A stretch of 64,000 nucleotides of DNA from Xanthomonas dyei. Its GTDB lineage: Bacteria; Pseudomonadota; Gammaproteobacteria; Xanthomonadales; Xanthomonadaceae. A program made the translations under genes and the position numbers. Every line of letters begins with the position of its first letter. The first letter of the stretch is position 1. The DNA lies in assembly GCF_002939865.1 (NCBI RefSeq), contig NZ_MDEE01000008.1:62001-126000 (forward strand), read 5' to 3'. Under the pieces are notes generated by a model that was not told the origin of the DNA, made no database searches, and was given only the letters and a program-made list of their open reading frames with translations. Below are positions 26,128 to 35,223 of the stretch, piece after piece.

Positions 26128-29100
26128 CTACTTCTCCCGCCGCCAATTCACAGACCCCTTGGTCTCCACCGTGCTGGATTCGGCTTCCACATCGAAGCCG
26201 CGGCTGAGCAGGTACTTCAGCGTCAGCACCGAGCCGCCGCCGATCATCGAGACGCCGTAGCCGACGTACAACCTGGGCGAGAGGTATTTGCCGAATCCCA
26301 CCACTGAGCCGAGCGTGCTGGATTGGCTGACGCCGGCTTCGTCCAGGCCGAGCTTGGCGCCGATCTGCGAGGCGATCAGGCTGCTACCGGCCGACAGTGC
26401 GGCCGAGGCGGCGCTGACTTGCTGGGTTTCGTCGCTGCTGGCGGTGGACAGGCCGCGGCCGAGCACCAGGTACGACAGCGCTTCGGATTGCGACATCGCC
26501 GGCTCCGACCACACATCGGCACGTGGCGATTCGGCGCGGCCGCTGACGTCGATACCGGCGGTGACATCGCCGATCTTGCGTTCGGCGCGCAGGCTCACGC
26601 GCGGGTCGGAGACGATGTTGTTGTTCCAGGTCAGCTGGCCGCGGCTGATGGTCAGGTCCTGGCCATAGGCCTTGTAGCGGCCACGCACATCCAGCCCGCC
26701 ATTGGCGGTCATCTCGCGCCCCGGGCGCGCGCGGATCTGCATCTGCCCGCTGAGCCCGCCCTTCAGGCCGAAGCCGCTCATGTTGACCTTGTCGCCCAGC
26801 ACGATGGCCAGGTCCATATCCAAGAGCGAGGACGGCGCGGCTTGCGGGTCGACCGGGTCCAGCACCACCACGTCTTCGGACACCGAGGTGCCGCGATCCA
26901 GACGCTCCAGGTCGATATCGGCTTCGGGCACGGTGACCTTGCCGCGCAGCTGCATGGTGTTGTCGGTGATGCCGAACTGCATGTCCGGGTTGGCGATGAC
27001 GCGCAACTCGCTGGTGTTGTAGGCCAGCACGTTCTGCCCGCGGATATTGAGCAGCAGCGGGGTGCTGGTACCGAACCACGACAGCCCGCCATCGACGGTG
27101 AGCGTGCCCTCGCCGGACTTGGCCGAGGCGGTGATCTTGGCCGAGCCGTCCGGCAAGGCGTCGAAGCGACCCTTGCCCTCGCTCAAGGTCAGGCCCATCG
27201 AGGGGTATTCGGCAGTGAAATCGCTCAGGGTGGCGTCGCCGCCGAGCAGCGGTTTGTCGCGGGTGCCGCGCAGGCTCACATGGCCTTCGACCAAGCCCTT
27301 GGGCCGCACCACATCGGCCACCACCAGCTCCAGCCAGTACAGCCGCGACATGTTGAGATATAGCTCGCCATTGAGCGGCGCGTACGCGTCCCAGCCAGTG
27401 TTGAATTTGGCATCGACGAAGCCCGCGCCCTGGAAGCCGACACCGAGCTTGCCCTGGATCTGCTGCGGGGTGAAATCGGCCTGCATGCTGAACTGGTCGT
27501 AGCGCAGCAACTCACCGCGATTGGGGTTGCCGGCCACTGCGGCGTAGCGGGTTTCGCCCAGGCGGATACCGCCTTCGGGCGAGGCGAGGCGGAAGCTGCC
27601 TTCCCATGCATTGCCGCGCGGCTTGAAGCTGCCGTCGAGTGCGAGCTCTCCGCGCAGATAGATCTGCCGACCTTCCTGCTTGGGCAACCACGGTTGCACC
27701 AACGACAGCGGCAAGGCGTCGCCATGCACCACCATGCCCTCGCGCGGCCAATTGGCGCTGGCGCACAGCGCGCCGCCGGTGGCCGCGCCCAGGCAGGTGT
27801 CGGACAGAGTGAACGCCGCGCCATCGGTGCTGAACTGCGCCGGCTGCCGTAGCGCCCACGCATCGCCCTTCGACGGTGCGATGCGCAGCGTGGCGACCTG
27901 GCCCTGCCAGCGGTCGCCATTACGGCGCACATCGCCCTGCAGCGAGACGCTGGCCATGCTGTTGGCGATATCGGCATCCAGGCGCAGCGCTTCCACCGCG
28001 CCGCGTGCCTGCACCCGCACGCTGTCCAGCACCACACCCGCTTCGATGGCAGTGCCCTGCAACGCCAGCTGCCCATCGCTGCCGCGCCACGGCAAGCGCC
28101 CACGCAAGCTGATGCTCTGCGCGGTGTAGGTGTTCCAGCGCAGGCCAGTGCCGGCGATGTCGGCGGTGATGTCCGGCGCATCGCGGCGGCCGCTGACCTG
28201 CAACTGCCCGCGCACGGCGCCGGTGGCGCCAGGCAGCACGTCGTCCAGTTGCAGCGGCTGCAGTTGCGCGGCGATCTCCAGCTGGTCGCCGACCTTGCCC
28301 TTGGCAGTGACGCGGCTATTGCCCAGCGATAGCTGCAGTTCGCCCTCGCCCTGTTCGCCACGCAGGGCGAACTTGCCGTTGGCCGCCAGCGCGCGCTGGC
28401 GCAGCTGGCCGGTCAGGCTGGGAATGTCGGCCGTGGCTTCGACGCCCGGCGAGACGCCACCGGCCGGCGCCGGCAGCTGCCGGCCCTGGGAGGCGATCTT
28501 GCCGGACAGATTGCCGTTCCAGCCCGGCGCGAAATAGCCCGGATCGAACTTGGCCAGCTGCGCGGTGACATCCCACTGCAGCTCCGGTGCCCAGCCCACT
28601 TCGCCAGTGACATCCAGCGAGCCGCCCGGCGTGGTGGCCTGCACCTGCTTGAGCTGCGCGCGTTGGTCGTTGCCACGGCTGTCGAACACCAGCGCGGCCT
28701 GCTGGCCGTCGCGCTCCACGGTGGCGCGGCCGATCGCGGCCCACGCTTTCAGCGTGCCAGCCACGCCCAGGCGAGCATCGATCAATTCCACCGGCACCAC
28801 CGGCGCATCGGGGGTGGCCGGGTCGGTCGCAGGAGTGAAGCGCAGGCCCTTGGCATTGACCGCAAAACGGAAACTCGGATTCTGCGTATCGCGGAAGTCG
28901 GCGGTGCCGCGCAGCTGAGTGCGCCCTTCGAAGGTATCGATCACCAACGGTTCGACGGTCAACACCTGCTCCTGCAGGCTGATGTGCGACGGCTGCAAGG
29001 TCGCGCTCAGCGCGCCCTGTTTGACGCTGCCCTGCAGGTCGGCGTTACCGCCCTTGCCGGACGCGGTCAGGTTCACTGCGATCGGCGTGGCCGGTGCGTA

Positions 29101-29982
29101 GGTCGCGCCAGCGGCGGCCGGAATCAGCAGCGAGGTATCCAGTGCCTCGGTGACGGCCTTGAACGCCCAGGTCGGGTCGTTGCGGCCGGTGAACACCAGG
29201 CTGGCCTGCAGCGGTGCCGGCGCGCGGCCGGCGATGGCCACTTCCATCTTGTCCAGGTCACCGCGTGCGACCAGGCCCAGGCTGGCCGGCGTGCGGCCAC
29301 GCGCAGCCGGCAGCACTGCGGTGGCGGTGAGATCGGCGTGGTAAGCGTCGTTCGGAATGTAATCCCCATGCAGGCGGAAATCGCCCATGTCGGTATCGAT
29401 CACCAGATCGCGCGTGCGCAGTTCGCCGGTGGCCACTTCCAGCCCGCCCTGCATCTTGTGCAGCACGATCATCGGCTGTTGCAACTGGGTGATGCGCAGG
29501 TTCTGCACATCGATCTTGTCGGCCTGGATCGCCAGCGGCACCTCGATCTGCGGCAGCGACTCGGGCCAGCTGGGGAGCTTGAACGGTTCGTCGCTCTTGC
29601 CCAGGTTCAACGTGGCGTTGCTCACCTGCACTGCGTCCAGCTGCAGCTTGCGGCCGAGCAATGGGCGCAGATCCGGCTCCAGGTACACGCGCTCGGCGGT
29701 GAAGTGGATGTCCTGATACCTGAAGTCGACATTGCGCAAGGTCAGCGGGCCGGCCACCGGGCCTTCGACGCTGCCGTAGCTGAAGCTGGCACCCACCGGC
29801 AGGCGCGCAACCACCTGCGCCAGCAACACGTCGCGCCCGGCCACGGTCTGCAGCAACCAATAGAGCGCGATCAGGGCCAGCAGCACCAACCCGAGCACGG
29901 TCAGCCCCGAGCCCACCCAGAACCGGCGCCGGCGATAAAAACGCGCGCGGCGCGGTGCGGCAGGTGGCGTGGGTGTGCTCAC
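26128..29982 (-). CDS. tamB: Translocation and assembly module subunit TamB
   Basis: This 1284-residue inner-membrane-anchored protein spans the periplasm as a long beta-rich groove. It works with TamA in outer-membrane protein insertion and lipid transfer. One N-terminal membrane helix (GLTVLGLVLLALIALYWLL, residues 26-44) is followed by beta-taco repeats and the conserved C-terminal TamB domain (GSVVGFGKYLSPRLYVGYG and VLTLKYLLSRGFDVEAES, near 1235-1275). It starts with GTG overlapping the tamA stop as GTGA, so translation is coupled. Confidence 0.93.
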   Translation of the reverse strand: MSTPTPPAAPRRARFYRRRRFWVGSGLTVLGLVLLALIALYWLLQTVAGRDVLLAQVVARLPVGASFSYGSVEGPVAGPLTLRNVDFRYQDIHFTAERVYLEPDLRPLLGRKLQLDAVQVSNATLNLGKSDEPFKLPSWPESLPQIEVPLAIQADKIDVQNLRITQLQQPMIVLHKMQGGLEVATGELRTRDLVIDTDMGDFRLHGDYIPNDAYHADLTATAVLPAARGRTPASLGLVARGDLDKMEVAIAGRAPAPLQASLVFTGRNDPTWAFKAVTEALDTSLLIPAAAGATYAPATPIAVNLTASGKGGNADLQGSVKQGALSATLQPSHISLQEQVLTVEPLVIDTFEGRTQLRGTADFRDTQNPSFRFAVNAKGLRFTPATDPATPDAPVVPVELIDARLGVAGTLKAWAAIGRATVERDGQQAALVFDSRGNDQRAQLKQVQATTPGGSLDVTGEVGWAPELQWDVTAQLAKFDPGYFAPGWNGNLSGKIASQGRQLPAPAGGVSPGVEATADIPSLTGQLRQRALAANGKFALRGEQGEGELQLSLGNSRVTAKGKVGDQLEIAAQLQPLQLDDVLPGATGAVRGQLQVSGRRDAPDITADIAGTGLRWNTYTAQSISLRGRLPWRGSDGQLALQGTAIEAGVVLDSVRVQARGAVEALRLDADIANSMASVSLQGDVRRNGDRWQGQVATLRIAPSKGDAWALRQPAQFSTDGAAFTLSDTCLGAATGGALCASANWPREGMVVHGDALPLSLVQPWLPKQEGRQIYLRGELALDGSFKPRGNAWEGSFRLASPEGGIRLGETRYAAVAGNPNRGELLRYDQFSMQADFTPQQIQGKLGVGFQGAGFVDAKFNTGWDAYAPLNGELYLNMSRLYWLELVVADVVRPKGLVEGHVSLRGTRDKPLLGGDATLSDFTAEYPSMGLTLSEGKGRFDALPDGSAKITASAKSGEGTLTVDGGLSWFGTSTPLLLNIRGQNVLAYNTSELRVIANPDMQFGITDNTMQLRGKVTVPEADIDLERLDRGTSVSEDVVVLDPVDPQAAPSSLLDMDLAIVLGDKVNMSGFGLKGGLSGQMQIRARPGREMTANGGLDVRGRYKAYGQDLTISRGQLTWNNNIVSDPRVSLRAERKIGDVTAGIDVSGRAESPRADVWSEPAMSQSEALSYLVLGRGLSTASSDETQQVSAASAALSAGSSLIASQIGAKLGLDEAGVSQSSTLGSVVGFGKYLSPRLYVGYGVSMIGGGSVLTLKYLLSRGFDVEAESSTVETKGSVNWRREK

Positions 29983-31760
29983 AGGTTGGCCCCGATATCG
30001 ATGTAGAGCTGAAACTGCGAGTCAGGGTCGTTCAAGCCGTGTGCGATATCCACGCGCACCGGCCCCACCGGCGAACGCCAACGCAGACCGAAGCCGATAC
30101 CGGTATGCCAGTCGGGCCGGTCGTCGAAGGCGCTGCCGCTATCGACAAACACCGCTCCGCCCCACGGGCCGCCCTTGAGGTAATGCTCGTACTCGGCGCT
30201 ACCGGTGACCACGTTCTTGGCACCGAGCGCAAATTCGTCCGGTCTGGGCGTGCGTGGGCCCACTTCGCGGAAGGCGTAGCCGCGGATGCTGTTGGCGCCA
30301 CCGGCAAAGAAGCGCAGGCTGGGCGGCATCGCCACCAGATCGCTGGTCCAGGTGCCGCCGCCTTCGCCGCGCAGGATCACCCGCCCGTTCTCGCCGGCGC
30401 CCAAAAACCAGCGCAGCTGCCCATAGAGCTGGCCGAAGTTGGTGTCCGAACCCGCACCTTCGGCGCCACCACGGATCAGCGCCTGGCCCGATACACCGCT
30501 ACGCGGAAACAGCCGGTCGTCGACATTGATGTAGTTGGCCTGCAGCTGCGGATAGATCAGCGTGGAGGTTTCGTACACCGCGCCTTCGAAATCGTCGCCG
30601 CTGCTGAACCGCCAGCGCTCGCGCAAGGCGTTGATCGAGGCGATCGCGCTCCAGCGCTCGTTGATCTGGCCGCTGCGGCTGCCGGTGAGTTTGACGTTGC
30701 GCAGGTCGATGTATTCGGTCTGCTCGTCGTACAGGCGCGCCGAGGCGGTATACCAGCCGTCGAGCCAACGGAACGCCGGCACCCGGTAACTGGTGGTCAG
30801 GCTCTTGCGGTTCTGCGCGTAATCCAGCTGCGTGTCCATCTTGTGGCCACGCGCATTGACATAACGCCGCTCCACGCCGCCGCGCACACCGGCGCCGCTC
30901 TCGCTGCCGTAGCTCAGACCGGAGGTGTAGACGGTGCGCTTGGCGCGGGTGAGCTTGACGTCCACCGGCACGCGGCCATCGGCATCGGCGTCTTCGGGCT
31001 TGGGCTGGATATCGATGGTACTGAAGTAATCCAGCTTGGTCAGCGACTCGCGCAGCCGATCCAGCTTGCCTTCGTGGTAGTAGCTGCCCTCGTCCCAATA
31101 GACCAGCGGGTCGAACAGGCCATCGCGAAAGTAGTCGTAGTCGAAGCGCACCTTGCCCATGTCGTAGCGGCGGCCGCTATCCCAATTCAGGTCGATGTCG
31201 GCGGCGTGTTCGGCGCGCGTCACCGCGACCCGGCGCTGGGTGAAGTCGGCGTCGAAGTACCCACGCTCGGCCAGACGCCGGGTGATGCGCACCTTGCTGG
31301 CTTCGTACTGCGGATGACTGAAGACCTGGCCTTCGCGCGGCTCGAACTGTTTGAGGTCCTGCCCCAGATAACGGTCCTGCTCGGCCCAACCGGTGATGGA
31401 GATATGCGAGGTACGTACCCGGACCGGCTCGCCACGGTCCACCGTGATCACCACCGTCACCTTGTCGCCGTTGCGCGGCGCGGCCAGTTCGATGGTCGGC
31501 GAGTAATAACCGAACGGCTCCAGTGCCTCGCGCGTCTGCCGCTCCGCCTGCGCAAGCAGGTACTCCAATCGCGATTCGCCCTGCTCTTTGCCGACGGCCT
31601 CATACAGAGACAGGGAGACTTCGATGTTCTCGATCATCTCGGCATCGTCGCCGTCGTCCAGCCCTTTGATCTCGATCTTGTCGATGGTCGCCCGGGCAGC
31701 CGCTTGCAGCGGAACGAACAGGGTGCACAGCAGGGAAAGAGCAAAGACGGCTTTAAGCAT
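29979..31760 (-). CDS. tamA: Translocation and assembly module outer-membrane protein TamA
   Basis: This 593-residue Omp85-family protein has a signal peptide (MLKAVFALSLLCTLFVPLQAAA), three POTRA domains (about residues 25-280) and a C-terminal 16-strand barrel. The Omp85 motif RFFAGGANSIRGYAF lies near residue 490, and the end (VRVDIAHGLND...FQLYIDIGANL) is typical of TamA. The ATG at 31760 gives a proper signal peptide; the upstream in-frame start at 31826 does not. It is cotranscribed with tamB. Confidence 0.94.
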   Translation of the reverse strand: MLKAVFALSLLCTLFVPLQAAARATIDKIEIKGLDDGDDAEMIENIEVSLSLYEAVGKEQGESRLEYLLAQAERQTREALEPFGYYSPTIELAAPRNGDKVTVVITVDRGEPVRVRTSHISITGWAEQDRYLGQDLKQFEPREGQVFSHPQYEASKVRITRRLAERGYFDADFTQRRVAVTRAEHAADIDLNWDSGRRYDMGKVRFDYDYFRDGLFDPLVYWDEGSYYHEGKLDRLRESLTKLDYFSTIDIQPKPEDADADGRVPVDVKLTRAKRTVYTSGLSYGSESGAGVRGGVERRYVNARGHKMDTQLDYAQNRKSLTTSYRVPAFRWLDGWYTASARLYDEQTEYIDLRNVKLTGSRSGQINERWSAIASINALRERWRFSSGDDFEGAVYETSTLIYPQLQANYINVDDRLFPRSGVSGQALIRGGAEGAGSDTNFGQLYGQLRWFLGAGENGRVILRGEGGGTWTSDLVAMPPSLRFFAGGANSIRGYAFREVGPRTPRPDEFALGAKNVVTGSAEYEHYLKGGPWGGAVFVDSGSAFDDRPDWHTGIGFGLRWRSPVGPVRVDIAHGLNDPDSQFQLYIDIGANL

Positions 31761-31939
31761 CGGCAAAGGATACCCAGCCTTGGCGTGAAGGGACAAAAAA
31801 TCTAAGCAAACACGCCTATACGGCACCCAATGGAACTCGGTACAGTCGGCACGTTGTTAACGTTTCGTTGGCACCCATCGCGTACGGCCCCCCGATTGCC
31901 GCGCGCCCGTCTAGACCTTTGGAGAGAGAGGTTCGTTTC

Positions 31940-34699
31940 ATGAAGCGTCATTTGCTAGTTACCGCCGTGTGCACCGCCCTGACCATGCCATCGCTTGCAC
32001 TGGCACAGCAGCAAGGTGAAGTGACTCAACTGGACAAGGTGACGGTGACAGGGTCGTTGATCCCCCGTTCCCAGGTCGAAACCGCAACCCCGGTGTTCTC
32101 GATCACCGCCCAGGACATCCAGCGCCGCGGCTTCAAGGACGTCTACGACGTGCTGCGCTCGCAACCGATGGCCACTGGCGCGGTCCAGGATAGCCAGTTC
32201 AGCAACGGCTTCACCGCGGGTGCCAAGTCGCTGAGCCTGCTCGGCCTGGATCCCGGCTTCACCCTGGTGCTGATCGATGGCCGGCCGATGGCCGACTACC
32301 CGTTGCTCTACAACGGCCAGAGCAACTTCGTCGATCTGGCCAGCGTGCCGGTGGGCATGGTCGAGCGCATCGACGTAGCGCCCGGTAACCAGTCCTCGAT
32401 CTACGGCTCCAGCGCCATCGCCGGTGTGGTCAACATCATCCTGAAAAAGCGCATGGACGGCGTGCAGATGAATTACCGCATGGGCACCTACGACGGCGGT
32501 GGCGGCAACAACCAGCGCCTTCAGCTCACCGGCGGCAACGAGATCGGCGGCGCCAACATCGTATGGGGCCTGCAGCTCAACAATCAGGATCCGATCTACG
32601 GCTATCAGCGCCGCGACTTCGATTCCACCGACGACAATCCGGACCCGACCCTGCGCTACGGTTCGCGCATCGCGCTGCATAACGTCGCCGGCCCCCCGGC
32701 CACCTATGTCGACCCCGGCGCAGACAACTGCGCGGCGTTGGGGGCGCTGTTCAATGGGTCGGTGCAATACGACAACCGCGCCAACCGCGGCAACTTCTGC
32801 AGCAGCCGTACCGAGCCGGGCTATGCCAGCATCCTCAACAAGGAACGCAGCGCCAGCGGCTATGCCAACCTGAGCTACGCGTTCAACGACAACACCGAGC
32901 TGTACTCGACCGTGTTGCTCAATCGCACCAAGGTCGAGGTCAATAGCGGACCCCGCTTCTGGCAGACCTCGTCGGACACCGGTGGCTTTTTTTACAACGG
33001 GGACAGCCAGCAGCTCGAAAGCTATCAACGCGTTTTTGCACCGGAAGAAACCGGCAACAACAATTTCAACAACGACCGCCAGACTGCCGACTCCTACAAC
33101 ATCGCGCTCGGCCTGAAAGGCGGCCTGGGCGCCAGCAACTGGACCTACGATGCGTACTACGCACGCTCGGAATATCGCATCGAAAGCCGTCAGCAGTGGC
33201 CGCTGGCCGACCGCATCGAAGATTTCTTCCGCGAACAGTTCCTCGGCGCGCCGCAGGGCGAGTACTACGGCTACCCGATCTATTCGCCCAACGATGCCAA
33301 CTTCTACCGCGCGTTGACGCCGGCGCAGTACCGCAGCTTCAACGATGAAATCCGCACCAAGTCCCGGACCTGGACCCAGAACGTCAACCTGCAGCTGACC
33401 AACACCGAGTTGTTCAACCTGCCAGCCGGTGCGGTCGGCGTTGCCGGGGTGTTGCAGGCCGGTAATCAGTACTGGACCAACCCGACCGACCCGCGTGTGA
33501 TTGCCGGCGACTTCTACCAGCTGACCGGCACCCAGGGCAGCGGCAAGCGCGAGAACTGGGCGGCGGCCTTCGAAATGCGGGTGCCGATCCTGAGCACCTT
33601 GACCGCCAATCTGTCCGGCCGCTACGACGACTACAAGAACCAGGGCGGCGGTGGCGATTCCAAGTTCACCTACAAGGCCGCACTGGAATTCCGCCCGATC
33701 GATTCGCTGCTGTTCCGCGGCAACTACGCCACTGCGTTCAAGGCACCGGACATGGCGTTCTCGTTCGCTGGCGATAGCGGCTTCTTCCAGGGCGTCAACG
33801 ACTACTACCGCTGCGCGGTCGAAGAACCCGGCGTGCCGATCGCCGACTGCACCTATGCCGGCACCACCATCCAGGGCCGTCGGTCCGGCAATGCCGATCT
33901 GAAGTCGATCACCGCAAAATCCTGGGGCGCCGGCGTGGTGTGGTCGCCGAGCGCACGCTTCAGCGTCAATGCCGATTACTACAACATCAAGATCGAGGAC
34001 AAGGTCAGCGACCTGAGCACCGATGCATTGCTGCAAAACGAATCGGCCTGCCGGCTCGGCGCTCTGGACATCAATTCGCCGACCTGCGTGGACGCGCTGT
34101 CGCGCATCGACCGCACCGCCGCCGATGCGCAGGTACCCAATCGCCTGAGCAACATCCGCATCAACCCGGTCAATATTTCCACCGAGGAAATCTCCGGCGT
34201 GCTGACCAAGGCGACCTACAACCTGGCCACCGACTCCTGGGGCCTGTTTGTGTTCGACGCGCAATACAACCTGACGCTCAAGCACGAAAGCCAGCAGTTC
34301 CCGCAAGACCCGGTGCGCGACCTGCTGAGCGAGCCGTTCTTCTCTTCCGAGTTCCGCAGCATCACCAATGCCTCGATCACCTGGCAAAAGGATGCGTGGA
34401 CCACCACCTTGTTCGGCCAGCGCTACGGCCGTACCCCCAACCTCCTCGCGCAGCAGAGTACCGATGGCTATGCGGTGGAAGGCGCACGCAAGGTCGGGGC
34501 ATGGACCACCTTCAATGCGACGCTGGACTATGCGATCAACGACGACATCTCGCTGACGGCCACCGTCAACAATCTCGCCGACACCCGCCCACCGCGTGAT
34601 CGCACCTACACCGACTACCCGTACTACAACATCTTCAACTACACCGGCTACGGCCGTTCGTACATGCTGGAATTGAACTGGCGCTTCGGCGCGCAGTGA
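31940..34699 (+). CDS. TonB-dependent outer-membrane receptor
   Basis: This 919-residue receptor has a signal peptide (ending PSLALAQ, about residue 23), a TonB box-like stretch (LDKVTVTGSLIPRSQ), a plug domain (TPVFSITAQDIQRRGFKDVYDVLRS, VLIDGRPMADYP, YGSSAIAGVVNIILKK) and a long beta barrel ending in YMLELNWRFGAQ. A strong GGAGAGAGAGG precedes the ATG at 31940. The plug is of the iron-siderophore/oligosaccharide type common in Xanthomonas. The substrate cannot be told from sequence, and no transporter or degradative gene is adjacent. Confidence 0.92.
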   Translation: MKRHLLVTAVCTALTMPSLALAQQQGEVTQLDKVTVTGSLIPRSQVETATPVFSITAQDIQRRGFKDVYDVLRSQPMATGAVQDSQFSNGFTAGAKSLSLLGLDPGFTLVLIDGRPMADYPLLYNGQSNFVDLASVPVGMVERIDVAPGNQSSIYGSSAIAGVVNIILKKRMDGVQMNYRMGTYDGGGGNNQRLQLTGGNEIGGANIVWGLQLNNQDPIYGYQRRDFDSTDDNPDPTLRYGSRIALHNVAGPPATYVDPGADNCAALGALFNGSVQYDNRANRGNFCSSRTEPGYASILNKERSASGYANLSYAFNDNTELYSTVLLNRTKVEVNSGPRFWQTSSDTGGFFYNGDSQQLESYQRVFAPEETGNNNFNNDRQTADSYNIALGLKGGLGASNWTYDAYYARSEYRIESRQQWPLADRIEDFFREQFLGAPQGEYYGYPIYSPNDANFYRALTPAQYRSFNDEIRTKSRTWTQNVNLQLTNTELFNLPAGAVGVAGVLQAGNQYWTNPTDPRVIAGDFYQLTGTQGSGKRENWAAAFEMRVPILSTLTANLSGRYDDYKNQGGGGDSKFTYKAALEFRPIDSLLFRGNYATAFKAPDMAFSFAGDSGFFQGVNDYYRCAVEEPGVPIADCTYAGTTIQGRRSGNADLKSITAKSWGAGVVWSPSARFSVNADYYNIKIEDKVSDLSTDALLQNESACRLGALDINSPTCVDALSRIDRTAADAQVPNRLSNIRINPVNISTEEISGVLTKATYNLATDSWGLFVFDAQYNLTLKHESQQFPQDPVRDLLSEPFFSSEFRSITNASITWQKDAWTTTLFGQRYGRTPNLLAQQSTDGYAVEGARKVGAWTTFNATLDYAINDDISLTATVNNLADTRPPRDRTYTDYPYYNIFNYTGYGRSYMLELNWRFGAQ

Positions 34700-35081
34700 G
34701 TCATCGGTTATGACCAACGGCCGGCAGTCATCATGACTGCCGGTCTTTTTTTGAGGCATCTCCGCCAAAGCGGATGCGCCTGGATTGGACTTGGAGCAGC
34801 GACCAACATCACTTGAACGCTGTCTCGATGGAGGCCAGGTCTGGTCGCACTCGCCTTGGCAGACATGTTTCCAGACACCTGGGATGAGGGCGCGCTGCCC
34901 TCACCGCTTGCACGACACGCCCTGCGTCCATCCCTCCAGGTTCTTACGCCGCATCCATCGTGCCACCCGGTCCTGCAAGCCGTGAGGACATCGCACTTGT
35001 CGACATGACGGTGTACTGATGGGATCAAACAGCAGGCCGCATCTACCTGGCCATGAGCGCACGCGTTTGTCAGCTGGCTTG
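34700..35081 (+). other. Intergenic region without a recognised gene
   Basis: Beyond the terminator at 34721-34753 I see no supported reading frame. The short frames here lack ribosome sites and family features. Nothing else was found before the MITE-like element. Confidence 0.45.
34721..34753 (+). terminator. Rho-independent terminator of the TonB receptor gene
   Basis: A stem of CCGGCAGTCA and TGACTGCCGG with a four-base loop (TCA-type centre) is followed directly by TCTTTTTTTG, 21 bases after the stop codon. This is a textbook intrinsic terminator. Confidence 0.92.
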
Positions 35082-35223
35082 GAGCGGCTAACAAAACGTA
35101 GCGAGCAGTCGTCAGGTATATATGGACGGCGCGGAGGAACCGGAGTGTACGAGTGCTAAGTGCCGATTCCGAGCACCGATAGCGCCCGCCTGGCGGTGAG
35201 CACAGTCCTTTTGTTAGCCGCTC
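35082..35223. mobile_element. MITE-like element, 142 bp with perfect 15-bp terminal inverted repeats
   Basis: GAGCGGCTAACAAAA at 35082-35096 is repeated as its exact reverse complement at 35209-35223. The 112 bases between have no coding capacity. The right end touches the stop codon (TAA, 35224-35226) of the minus-strand sulfotransferase gene. Size and ends suit a non-autonomous IS derivative. A clean target duplication is not evident (CTTG on the left, TTAG on the right). The parent element is not in the window. Confidence 0.72.

Noticed and set aside
31851-31863. ACGTT-GTT-AACGT dyad upstream of the TonB receptor as an operator
   Set aside because: Five-base arms are too short to exceed chance, and no matching regulator is nearby.
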